From positions 1 through 60,585 of the forward strand of contig JABXKR010000279.1 of the NCBI GenBank assembly GCA_013619145.1: a stretch of 60,585 nt of DNA. The letters are read 5' to 3'. Of the stretch, positions 9,978-18,555 are shown piece by piece (within the stretch, counting starts at the first letter, position 1; each line of letters begins with the position of its first letter). The notes below the pieces were generated by a model, which saw only the letters and a list, made by a program, of their open reading frames with translations, had not been told where the DNA came from and searched no databases. The stretch comes from Psychromonas sp. (GTDB lineage: Bacteria > Pseudomonadota > Gammaproteobacteria > Enterobacterales > Psychromonadaceae). Both the position numbers and the translations under genes were made by a program.

Positions 9978-12152
9978 ATGAGTGGAAACCAAACCCGTCT
10001 TCAAGCAATTGAGCAAATCACTAATCGTGCACCAACATTGGTCAGTACACCTGAGCCATTAAGTAAAATTTGGGCAGAAGACGTTTTTAACCTCCAGAAA
10101 ATGGAAGAAGCGTTATCAAAAAATGCTTTTAAAGCAATTAAAAAAACGGTTCAAACTGGCGGAGCTTTAGATGCTGCAACTGCTGATGTTGTTGCTGCTG
10201 CGATGAAAGATTGGGCACTTAGCAAGGGTGTTAAATTCTACTCACATATATTTTACCCTATGACTAACATTACGGCAGAAAAACATGATGGTTTCATCGT
10301 TACAAATTCTGACGGTGGTGCTATTACTGAATTTACCGGCAGCCTGTTAATCAAAGGTGAACCAGACGGTTCTTCTTTCCCTAACGGTAGCTTACGTATG
10401 ACTAACGCAGCGCGTGGTTATACAGCCTGGGATCCAACAAGCCCTGCATATGTTATGCATACGGCTAATGGTTCTACATTAATGATCCCAAGTGTATTTA
10501 TGTCTTGGACTGGTGAAGCGTTAGATAAAAAAATCCCACTACTTCGTTCTAATTCTGCAATGAATGATGCGGCACAGAAAGTATTAAAATTAATGGGTGA
10601 AACAGAGATCGCAACACTTAATTCAAGTTGTGGTGCTGAGCAAGAATATTTCTTAGTTGATGAAAACTTCGCAAATGCACGCCCAGATCTATTACTAGCA
10701 GGCCGTACATTATTTGGGGCTGCTCCTGCGAAAGGTCAACAATTTGATGATCATTACTTTGGTGCAATCCCTGAGCGTGTTCAAGTATTCATGCAGGAAT
10801 TTGAAGATACATTATACAAATTAGGTATCCCAGCTAAAACTCATCATAACGAAGTTGCTCCAGGTCAATTTGAAATTGCACCTTACTATGAAGCGGCTAA
10901 CGTGGCTGCTGATCATCAACAACTTCTGATGACAGTAATGAAGAGCACAGCTAAGAAACATGGTTTCCTTTGTCTGTTACATGAAAAACCATTTGCCGGC
11001 ATTAACGGTTCAGGTAAACATGTTAACTGGTCTGTGGGTAACAGCACACAGGGTAACCTGTTAGATCCAGGTCAGACACCGCATGATAACCTTAACTTCC
11101 TACTGTTCTGTGGTGCGGTTATTCGTGGCGTGCATAAATACGGCCCATTATTACGTGCAGTAATTGCTTCTGCATCAAATGATCACCGTTTGGGTGCAAA
11201 TGAAGCGCCACCAGCGATTCTTTCTGTTTACTTAGGTGATCAGTTAGAAACTGTATTTAACGATATTAAAGAAGGTAAGCTACTAACTTCAGCTGCCGGT
11301 GGCGAAATGGATCTTGGTTTGGCACAGATTCTTAACTTTGAACGTGATCCAGGTGACCGAAACAGAACGTCACCATTTGCTTTCACTGGTAACCGTTTTG
11401 AATTCCGTGCTGTTGGTTCATCTCAATCCGTATCTGGTCCATTGGTTGCTATGAATACTATGCTTGCTGATTCATTAAACTGGATTGCTGAGAAGTTAGA
11501 AGTTGCTTTAACAACATCAGAAGATCAAAGTGTTGCCGTTGCCTCTGTATTAAAAGAGCTAATGGAGCTGCACGGTAACGCTATATTTGGCGGTGACGGT
11601 TACTCTGAAGAGTGGCACAAAATGGCAGTTGCAGAGCGTGGTTTGAAAAACCTGCCAACAACAGCTGACGCATTACCAGCATTCCGTGAAAAATCAGTTG
11701 TCGAACTTTTCGAAAGCACAGGTGTATTGTCACCAGTTGAATTAGAAAGTCGTTATGAAGTTTATGCAGAGCAATACATTCTTTCTATTGAAGTTGAAGC
11801 TAAGTTAGTTGTAGATATAGCTACGACTAAGATCTACCCTGCTGCAGTAAGTTACTTGTCAGAGCTGGGTTTAACTTCTTCATCAATGGCTGATTTAGGT
11901 ATTGATCTTGATAATTCACTTGCTGCTTCAATCGCTGCTGAAGCGAATGGCATGGTGGCAGCTGTTGCTAAACTGAGTGAAGCAATTGCAACGAAAGACT
12001 TTGCTGATGTTGAAGCACATATGCATTTCTGTGCTGATGTTATCCGTGATTTAATGGATGAAACTCGTGCACACGCAGATGCACTTGAAGCTTTAGTGGC
12101 TGATGAGTTATGGCCATTGCCTAAGTATCAAGAAATGTTATTTATCAAATAA
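9978..12152 (+). CDS. glnN: Glutamine synthetase type III
   Basis: 724 aa, the length of GSIII, which is about 250 residues longer than GlnA and nearly unrelated to it in sequence. It carries the GSIII N-terminal domain (YSHIFYPMTNITAEKHDGF near residue 90) and the shared catalytic features, including HHNEVAPGQFE near residue 290, GSGKHVNWS near 350 and NRFEFRAVGSS near 473. It makes glutamine as a large double-ring oligomer and is usually nitrogen-regulated. It has no obvious GlnA-type adenylylation site. AAGGAG (9964-9969) lies 8 nt before the ATG. The position directly after glnA suggests acquisition or shuffling into a nitrogen-control locus. Confidence 0.95.
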   Translation: MSGNQTRLQAIEQITNRAPTLVSTPEPLSKIWAEDVFNLQKMEEALSKNAFKAIKKTVQTGGALDAATADVVAAAMKDWALSKGVKFYSHIFYPMTNITAEKHDGFIVTNSDGGAITEFTGSLLIKGEPDGSSFPNGSLRMTNAARGYTAWDPTSPAYVMHTANGSTLMIPSVFMSWTGEALDKKIPLLRSNSAMNDAAQKVLKLMGETEIATLNSSCGAEQEYFLVDENFANARPDLLLAGRTLFGAAPAKGQQFDDHYFGAIPERVQVFMQEFEDTLYKLGIPAKTHHNEVAPGQFEIAPYYEAANVAADHQQLLMTVMKSTAKKHGFLCLLHEKPFAGINGSGKHVNWSVGNSTQGNLLDPGQTPHDNLNFLLFCGAVIRGVHKYGPLLRAVIASASNDHRLGANEAPPAILSVYLGDQLETVFNDIKEGKLLTSAAGGEMDLGLAQILNFERDPGDRNRTSPFAFTGNRFEFRAVGSSQSVSGPLVAMNTMLADSLNWIAEKLEVALTTSEDQSVAVASVLKELMELHGNAIFGGDGYSEEWHKMAVAERGLKNLPTTADALPAFREKSVVELFESTGVLSPVELESRYEVYAEQYILSIEVEAKLVVDIATTKIYPAAVSYLSELGLTSSSMADLGIDLDNSLAASIAAEANGMVAAVAKLSEAIATKDFADVEAHMHFCADVIRDLMDETRAHADALEALVADELWPLPKYQEMLFIK

Positions 12153-12162
12153 ATTTCATTTA

Positions 12163-12200
12163 GGGTAAGTAAAGTAAACTCGTTTGTTTTACTTACCCTT
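12163..12200 (+). terminator. Terminator-like hairpin after the type III glutamine synthetase
   Basis: GGGTAAGTAAA (12163-12173) pairs with TTTACTTACCC (12188-12198), followed by a broken T-rich tail. It starts 11 bp after the stop codon. Confidence 0.7.
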
Positions 12201-12216
12201 GTTGTTTATTTTGATT

Positions 12217-12246
12217 AAAAAAGAGCTTTATTACAGGCTCTTTTTT
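12217..12246. terminator. Second, bidirectional-type terminator hairpin
   Basis: AAAAAAGAGC (12217-12226) and GCTCTTTTTT (12237-12246) form an A/T-flanked hairpin that would end transcripts from either side. With the previous hairpin it insulates the glutamine synthetases from the DUF4124-ntrBC unit. The remaining 12247-12460 holds no gene I can support. Confidence 0.7.
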
Positions 12247-12460
12247 ATTATCTTGAAAATAAAATTTGCCGGAATATAGGGATAAATATCGCTATTGTTA
12301 AATGGCATGCTACAAAATATTCCATGCAGAGCAGATTGCATAAACTTTTTAAAAACGATGCAAATATTGAGTGATAAAACCTACTACTATGCGGTTTTTT
12401 TATTGCCTTAATTAAACTCTTGCCCCACAATTAAAGCTCTTATATTTAAGGCTTATTATT

Positions 12461-13021
12461 ATGAAACGATTTACATTGTGCTTATCAAGTCTAATTTTTC
12501 TCTTTTCATCTATTGCTGTGGTAGCAGATACAAAAATTTATCACTGGGTTGATGAGCAAGGAAAAAGCCATTTTTCAGATACAGCTGGCCCCGGAACTGA
12601 AGAGGTCAGTGTCAACAATCAAAATTTATTGGTGAGCAGCAATGGCAAAGAGCCAAAAGCTGAAAATGAATTATCGATAGCGGTCGAAGAAGAAAAGAAA
12701 ATCGCAATTGAATATCAAGCAACCATAACATCACCGCTGGATGATACAGCCCTTCGCAGTAATGAGGGAACGATTGATATCCATGTATCAACAACACCAG
12801 AGAAAAATAACAACCAAAAGCTACAGCTGTTTTTAGATGGTAAAGCACTCGGCGAGCCGCAAATATCACCAACCATAAGCGCGCAGAATATTGACCGTGG
12901 CACACATCAGATACAAGTTCACCTACTTGATGAAAATGGCAAACTGCTAGCCAAAACACAGATCGTCACTGTGCATCTGCAACGAGTATCTGTTGGTACA
13001 ATTAAAGCAAATATCCAATAA
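12461..13021 (+). CDS. DUF4124-domain exported protein
   Basis: 186 aa. A signal peptide (to about residue 22, ending VVADT) is followed by the DUF4124 core KIYHWVDEQGKSHFSDT at residues 24-41, then a low-complexity linker and a predicted beta-rich C-terminal part, possibly Ig-like (residues 85-180). The family is exported and of unknown function. It lies 12 bp before glnL and is probably co-transcribed with ntrBC, but nothing in it suggests a direct role in nitrogen sensing. Confidence 0.8.
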   Translation: MKRFTLCLSSLIFLFSSIAVVADTKIYHWVDEQGKSHFSDTAGPGTEEVSVNNQNLLVSSNGKEPKAENELSIAVEEEKKIAIEYQATITSPLDDTALRSNEGTIDIHVSTTPEKNNNQKLQLFLDGKALGEPQISPTISAQNIDRGTHQIQVHLLDENGKLLAKTQIVTVHLQRVSVGTIKANIQ

Positions 13022-13033
13022 TGTTATCTCTCG

Positions 13034-14113
13034 ATGTTAAGTAAGCAGGCAAAAGAACTACCATTAGCGCTACTTGAAGAAGCTAATACTGCTTTTGTCG
13101 TTATCAGCTCTGATTTAAAGCTTATTTATGCCAACCCGGCAAGTGAGTTATTACTGTCACAAAGCACGCAACGCCTTTATCAGCAAAGTCTGCAACAACT
13201 TGCCAGCTACTATCATTTCAACCCAACATCAATCGAGCGCATCTTTGTTAACAAAAACTCTTTTACTGAAAATGAAGTGACATTACGGGTTGACGGACAC
13301 CCCCTTTTAATTGCATTAAGTGCAACCTACTTAAACTTTAACAATGCAGATTATGTAATTATTGAGATGCGTTGTATTGAACAGCAGCGTAAATTCAGTC
13401 AAGTCCATTATCAAGAGAATCAACAAAAAGCCGCAAAAGATCTGGTTCGCGGACTCGCCCATGAAATAAAAAATCCTTTAGGGGGATTACGAGGCGCCGC
13501 ACAATTATTAGAGAGTGAGCTATCTGCCCCAGAGCTTAAAGAGTTTACGCAAATTATTATTGAACAAGCGGATCGTTTAAGTGCCTTAGTCAATCGTTTA
13601 TTGGGTCCGCAAAAAGTAGGCTTACGCGCTACGCATAATATACATTCGGTGCTTGAGAAAGTGCGTAAGTTAGTTTGCTTAGATCTTCCCGATTTTATTA
13701 AAATTAAAGTTGATTATGATCCAAGTATTCCTGATTTTGAGATGCAGGCGGATCAACTGCAGCAAGCATTTTTGAATATTATTCAAAATGCAGTACAAGC
13801 ACTGGATTTAAATGCAGACAGTCGTTCCGAAATCACCTTAAGGACGCGTACCGCTCACCAAATTACGATTAATGGTCTGCCGCAGCGCCTAGCGGCTGAA
13901 ATTAAGATTATTGATAATGGACCTGGTATCCCGGAGCAATTAAAAGACACGCTATTTTACCCTATGGTAACGGGCAGAAGTGATGGTACAGGTTTAGGTC
14001 TTTCCATTGCACAAGAGTTAATTAAACAACATAATGGACGAGTCGAATGCAGCAGCACACCAGGGCATACCGAGTTTCTTATCTATTTACCCATGAAATT
14101 TAAAGAGAAATAA
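13034..14113 (+). CDS. glnL: Nitrogen regulation sensor histidine kinase NtrB
   Basis: 359 aa, cytosolic, no membrane segments. An N-terminal PAS domain (residues about 12-115) is followed by the phospho-acceptor helix with His143 in GLAHEIKNPLGG. The ATPase domain has the N box (NIIQNAVQAL) and G boxes DNGPGIP and GTGLGLS. It phosphorylates NtrC when nitrogen is scarce and dephosphorylates it when PII signals sufficiency. The gene ends 3 bp before glnG, so the two are translated together. Confidence 0.96.
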   Translation: MLSKQAKELPLALLEEANTAFVVISSDLKLIYANPASELLLSQSTQRLYQQSLQQLASYYHFNPTSIERIFVNKNSFTENEVTLRVDGHPLLIALSATYLNFNNADYVIIEMRCIEQQRKFSQVHYQENQQKAAKDLVRGLAHEIKNPLGGLRGAAQLLESELSAPELKEFTQIIIEQADRLSALVNRLLGPQKVGLRATHNIHSVLEKVRKLVCLDLPDFIKIKVDYDPSIPDFEMQADQLQQAFLNIIQNAVQALDLNADSRSEITLRTRTAHQITINGLPQRLAAEIKIIDNGPGIPEQLKDTLFYPMVTGRSDGTGLGLSIAQELIKQHNGRVECSSTPGHTEFLIYLPMKFKEK

Positions 14114-14116
14114 CAG

Positions 14117-15517
14117 ATGGCAACAGCTTGGATAGTAGATGACGATCATGCAATTCGTTGGGTTTTAGAGCGAACATTAAAGGCCGAAAATATTGAGCAT
14201 GCCAGTTTTCCTGACGGTGAATGTTTATGGCAGCAACTGCAAATCGAGCAGCCTGAAGTTATTATTTCCGATGTGCGTATGCCGGGCATTGACGGACTTG
14301 CTTTAATGGAACGTATCCATGAACGTTTCCCATTTATTCCAATCATTATTATGACCGCGCACAGTGACTTAGATAGCGCAGTCAATGCCTATCAAAGTGG
14401 CGCGTTTGAGTACCTGCCAAAACCTTTTGATATTCATGAAGCCACCTCACTCATTCAACGTGCAATTAGCCATAGTTTAGAGTTAAAACAGAAGAAAAAA
14501 AAACCTGAAGCAACTGTTTCAATGCCGGAAATAATTGGTGAAGCGCCTGCAATGCAGGAGGTTTTCCGTGTAATTGGCCGATTATCCCGCTCCAGTATGA
14601 GTGTTTTAATCAATGGCCAATCTGGTACAGGTAAAGAGTTAGTCGCTCACGCACTGCATAAACACAGCCCGCGTAAAGATAAAACATTTATCGCATTAAA
14701 TATGGCAGCAATACCCAGAGAACTCATTGAAGCGGAACTGTTTGGCCATGAAAAAGGTGCATTTACAGGGGCCGCCAGTAATCGCCAAGGCCGTTTTGAA
14801 CAAGCAGATGGTGGCACGCTATTTTTAGATGAGATAGGCGATATGCCACTTGATGTGCAAACGCGTTTATTGCGTGTTTTAGCCGACGGGCAGTTCTACC
14901 GTGTGGGTGGTCACCAAGGTATTAAAGTTGATGTTCGTATTATTGCAGCCACCCATCAAAATTTAGAGAAAAAAGTGCAAAGTGGCGATTTCCGAGAAGA
15001 TCTATTCCATCGCCTTAATGTTATTCGTTTACAACTACCGGCATTAAGAGAGCGCCGTGAAGATATCAGTCTGTTAGCACAGCATTTCTTAAATAATATT
15101 GCTGGTGAATTAAATGTAGAAAGCAAACAGCTCACAGCTGAGACAAAAGAGTATTTAAGCCAATTGCCCTGGCCAGGCAACGTGCGCCAATTGGAAAATA
15201 TTTGCCGCTGGTTAACCGTTATGGCTAGCGGCCAAGAGGTGCATATTTCTGACTTACCTCCAGAATTAGGTTCACAAGAAACAGAAAATAGTGAAAGTGA
15301 AAGCCCGCTATGGCAGAAAAATCTCCAGCAGTGGACCTTAACGGAACTGAAACAGGGGGAAGAAAACGTTCTTGCTAATGCTTTGCCTGAGTTTGAAAAA
15401 ATCATGCTGCAAACCGCCCTCTCCTTCACCCAAGGTAAAAAACAGGAAGCTGCAAAACTATTAGGCTGGGGTCGAAATACCTTAACCCGTAAACTAAAAG
15501 AGTTTGATATTTCATAA
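14117..15517 (+). CDS. glnG: Nitrogen regulation response regulator NtrC
   Basis: 466 aa. The receiver domain has the acidic pocket VDDDH and phosphorylation site Asp52 (SDVRMPGID). The AAA+ sigma-54 activation domain has Walker A GQSGTGKE (167-174) and the sigma-54 contact loop GAFTGA (214-219). The C-terminus is a Fis-type helix-turn-helix ([20 protein letters not shown]). When phosphorylated it drives sigma-54 promoters, plausibly the candidates before glnA and the type III enzyme here. AACAGATGG gives only a weak ribosome site, in line with coupling to glnL. Confidence 0.97.
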   Translation: MATAWIVDDDHAIRWVLERTLKAENIEHASFPDGECLWQQLQIEQPEVIISDVRMPGIDGLALMERIHERFPFIPIIIMTAHSDLDSAVNAYQSGAFEYLPKPFDIHEATSLIQRAISHSLELKQKKKKPEATVSMPEIIGEAPAMQEVFRVIGRLSRSSMSVLINGQSGTGKELVAHALHKHSPRKDKTFIALNMAAIPRELIEAELFGHEKGAFTGAASNRQGRFEQADGGTLFLDEIGDMPLDVQTRLLRVLADGQFYRVGGHQGIKVDVRIIAATHQNLEKKVQSGDFREDLFHRLNVIRLQLPALRERREDISLLAQHFLNNIAGELNVESKQLTAETKEYLSQLPWPGNVRQLENICRWLTVMASGQEVHISDLPPELGSQETENSESESPLWQKNLQQWTLTELKQGEENVLANALPEFEKIMLQTALSFTQGKKQEAAKLLGWGRNTLTRKLKEFDIS

Positions 15518-15540
15518 ATATCCAACCCTCAATATTTCAT

Positions 15541-15570
15541 ACTCCCACGCACCATGTGGGAGTTATACCC
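15541..15570 (+). terminator. Terminator-like hairpin after glnG
   Basis: Stem ACTCCCAC (15541-15548) with GTGGGAGT (15556-15563) and a 7-nt loop. The tail is TATA and not a T-run, so termination may be weak. The downstream repeat begins within it. Confidence 0.55.
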
Positions 15571-15618
15571 ATGTTACTTCAAGATGCAAAATCATCACCT
15601 TGAGGTATCATGGGTATA
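15564..15618. repeat. Palindromic intergenic repeat, copy 1
   Basis: 20-nt arms (15564-15583 and 15599-15618) start TATACCCATG and end CATGGGTATA, with TTACTTCAAG facing CTTGAGGTAT and a 15-nt loop. Related elements occur at 25272-25326 and, as a single arm, at 45729-45751. It is a dispersed REP/MITE-like family placed between convergent genes (glnG and putP). Confidence 0.75.
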
Positions 15619-15630
15619 TACTAACGCGAA

Positions 15631-17127
15631 CTAATCAAATTCAGCTAAGTTCTTTTCAAACTGTGCAAACTGCTCTGTTACCGATTTTTCAGGCGCAGCA
15701 GTTGCTAAACTAGCAATTACAATTGCAGCTGTCGCAAAAATAATTCCAGGAACAATTTCATAAACATCGTATATTCCACCCTGTAACTGTTTCCAGATTA
15801 CAATTGTAATACCACCGACGATAATACCCGCTAATGCACCATTGCGGTTCATACGCTTCCAGTACAAACTTAATAGCAAAACCGGACCAAATGCAGCACC
15901 AAAACCCGCCCACGCATAAGAAACCAAGCCTAATACAGAACTATCCGGATTCATCGCTAACAAAAAGGCGATCAGAGATAATGCGATCACGCCTAAGCGA
16001 CCAACCATCATTACTTCTGATGATGATGCATCAGGGCGAATCAGTTGCTTGTAAAAATCTTCAGCTAAAGCTGATGATGAAACGAGTAGTTGAGAATCCG
16101 CTGTACTCATAATCGCAGCCAAAATAGCAGCTAATAAAATACCTGCAACCACAGGATGGAAAATAGCATTCACCAGTAGCATAAAGATTTTCTCACCATC
16201 GGCTAACACGACCGTTGCATGGCCGTGAATATAGAGTAAGCCCACTAGCCCCACTAAAGTCGCACCAAATATTGAGATAGCGGTCCAGGATATGGCAATG
16301 CGGCGGGCTGTCGTTAAATCTTTATTGCTGCGTGTTGCCAGAAAACGAGCCAAAATATGCGGTTGACCGAAATAACCAAGACCCCAGGCGAGTAGTGAAA
16401 TAATCGCAATCCAGGAAAGCGGTTGACCGTCAATACCATTCCATAAGCTTAACAGTTCAGGATTTAGTGTATGTAAATCTGTTAGCAGCTGATTAAATCC
16501 ACCTTGCATTGCTGCAATCGGCACAATAACAAGTGCAGCCGACATCAGTAGTCCCTGCACTAAATCGGTCCAGGAAACCGCTAAAAAACCGCCAAAAAGA
16601 GTATAGGAAACAACGCAGGCGGTGCCGATAATGACCGCAACGCTATAATCTAAGCCAAATACGGTTTCGAACAGTTTACCACCAGCAACAAGGCCTGAAC
16701 TGGTGTAAAAAAGGAAGAACATTAGGATAAAAAAGGCAGCAATAGTCTGCACCAGTTTCGATTTATCATTAAAACGGCGAGAGATAAACTCAGGTATGGT
16801 TAATGCATTATCGGTAGTGATACTGTAAGTACGCAGACGTTTTGCTGCAATATACCAGTTTGCCCAACTACCAAGCAATAATCCACCTGCGAGCCATAGT
16901 GATTCCATACCTGCGGCATAGGCATAACCAGGTAAACCGAGTAATAACCAACCACTCATATCAGATGCCCCTGCTGATAAAGCCGCTGGCCACGGCCCAA
17001 GTGTACGTCCACCGAGAAAGTAATCAGAAGAGTTGCTGGTACGTTTATATGCGTAATAGCCGATAAATAACATCAGCGCCAAATACACCATAAACGTTGC
17101 CGTGATGGCAAAGTTATTTTCAATCAT
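15631..17127 (-). CDS. putP: Sodium/proline symporter
   Basis: 498 aa with the 13-helix solute:sodium symporter layout and the PutP start (TFMVYLALMLFIGYYAYKRTSNSSDYFLGGRTLGPWPAALSAGASDMSGWLL is summarised by its DYFLGGR and SAGASDMSGW signatures). It imports L-proline with sodium across the inner membrane, for catabolism or osmoprotection. No putA is nearby, and the gene stands alone. A catabolic role cannot be inferred from its neighbours. Confidence 0.94.
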   Translation of the reverse strand: MIENNFAITATFMVYLALMLFIGYYAYKRTSNSSDYFLGGRTLGPWPAALSAGASDMSGWLLLGLPGYAYAAGMESLWLAGGLLLGSWANWYIAAKRLRTYSITTDNALTIPEFISRRFNDKSKLVQTIAAFFILMFFLFYTSSGLVAGGKLFETVFGLDYSVAVIIGTACVVSYTLFGGFLAVSWTDLVQGLLMSAALVIVPIAAMQGGFNQLLTDLHTLNPELLSLWNGIDGQPLSWIAIISLLAWGLGYFGQPHILARFLATRSNKDLTTARRIAISWTAISIFGATLVGLVGLLYIHGHATVVLADGEKIFMLLVNAIFHPVVAGILLAAILAAIMSTADSQLLVSSSALAEDFYKQLIRPDASSSEVMMVGRLGVIALSLIAFLLAMNPDSSVLGLVSYAWAGFGAAFGPVLLLSLYWKRMNRNGALAGIIVGGITIVIWKQLQGGIYDVYEIVPGIIFATAAIVIASLATAAPEKSVTEQFAQFEKNLAEFD

Positions 17128-17236
17128 GGATATCCCTATTAAGATTAAAGTTAAAAACGGCAGCGATTATAACAATTTTTTGACCTTTCTCATTGATCTT
17201 GATCGCCTTAGATTTGCACAAAATAATTAAAATCTC

Positions 17237-18532
17237 TTAATTATCAGTTATTAACTGCTTTAAAAGTAATAAACGCGCGGCATCTTCAGAGAAGCTACCT
17301 GCTACGGAAAACTGCTCGACAATCGTTTCCGACCACTGTAAATAAGTAAACTGCAGTGCAAATAAGCCAGACTGGTTATTCTCTGCAGATAAACTAAACA
17401 GTTGATTATTTTGCAGCAGATAGAACTCACTCACGCGACTGTTTAATCCTTTTACCGTTAAAGGGAGAAGCTTTTCCTCACTGCTGATATTTAAATTCTG
17501 CAAATTCACTTGTTTTAAAAATAGAGTTTCTAGCGGCAATTTTTGTTTTTCATTTGTCCGGCTAAACTCTTCGTTTTCAGACGCCTGCATAAAAGCTGGG
17601 ATATTTAAGCTCATATCTTTCACCAATAACGACAATACCGTTAAGCTATTAACAGAAAAAGTAGGTGCCGGTATTAGATGAATCGATAACAGAGCATCGG
17701 CTTGCAGATCCAGCTCACCCGAAAATGCTTTAATAAATAAGCGCTTTAAACTGAGCCTGTTTTTATGCAGCTGCAAATCAAGCAGGCTGTTCTCTACAAT
17801 AATTTCAGCTTGATTAGGCGATGTAAAACCAAGCTGTTTAATTGATAGTGCCAACTTCGCCTGCAAGCTCTGCAGATCAAAATTACAATATAGGGATAGA
17901 TCCTCAAGCCTTACTGCTTTTAAAGCAGATAACTGTAAATCAAGCTTTTTAAAATCAAACAGCAAGTTTCCTTTAAATAATGCTGATACGAATTTTTTAT
18001 GCTCAATAATAGGTAAATTATCCGAGCTTAGATTTGCTTGCTGTAACTTTAAACTTTGCCCTGCATTACTTAAATCCATGTTTAAGTCAGACACACGTAA
18101 TTTGTTAATGCGTAATCTGTCCCAAGGCAAGCTCTGCATCTGCCGCTTTGTTTTTCCTACGCTTTTTTGACCCGCTGTCACTCCTTTTAAAATGCCCTGT
18201 TCGACGCGAATATGAATACCCGCGACATCAACTAATTCAATCTCTAACTGACGATTCCAAATATCCCATTGCCCAATATCGATATTGATTTGATCTATAT
18301 GTAGCAGTTCTTTTTTATCACTGATAACGGATAATCCTGAAACTGAAAAACGAGGATCCTGCCAGCCGTTATTTTCGATTAGGACAAAACTGACTTGATA
18401 ACCTGTGGATTTTTCAATCTGTTTAGCGATCCACTCTGAGTAATCATTAACGTTAAAGAAGTAAACAAACAGCGCTAACGAGGTCACAAGAAAAGTGAGC
18501 AGAAGAGCAGAGATAATGAAAAAACGCTTCAT
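17237..18532 (-). CDS. AsmA-like membrane-anchored protein
   Basis: 431 aa. One N-terminal membrane helix (residues 5-28) is followed by a large beta-rich region with the AsmA-type opening (ND-YSEWIAKQIEKSTGYQVSF, then repeated short beta strands around I-D-I-D motifs). AsmA-family proteins sit at the inner membrane facing the periplasm, and larger members help lipid or outer-membrane protein transport. This one is shorter than E. coli AsmA (617 aa) and its role is unknown. It follows recG by 23 bp and may be read with it. Confidence 0.7.
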   Translation of the reverse strand: MKRFFIISALLLTFLVTSLALFVYFFNVNDYSEWIAKQIEKSTGYQVSFVLIENNGWQDPRFSVSGLSVISDKKELLHIDQINIDIGQWDIWNRQLEIELVDVAGIHIRVEQGILKGVTAGQKSVGKTKRQMQSLPWDRLRINKLRVSDLNMDLSNAGQSLKLQQANLSSDNLPIIEHKKFVSALFKGNLLFDFKKLDLQLSALKAVRLEDLSLYCNFDLQSLQAKLALSIKQLGFTSPNQAEIIVENSLLDLQLHKNRLSLKRLFIKAFSGELDLQADALLSIHLIPAPTFSVNSLTVLSLLVKDMSLNIPAFMQASENEEFSRTNEKQKLPLETLFLKQVNLQNLNISSEEKLLPLTVKGLNSRVSEFYLLQNNQLFSLSAENNQSGLFALQFTYLQWSETIVEQFSVAGSFSEDAARLLLLKQLITDN

Positions 18533-18555
18533 CTCAAACGTCTCCTAAAACAAAA

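Noticed and set aside
14956-15525. 189-codon open frame antisense to glnG
   Set aside because: It lies wholly opposite the conserved NtrC AAA+ and helix-turn-helix domains, has no ribosome site and its protein shows no family features.
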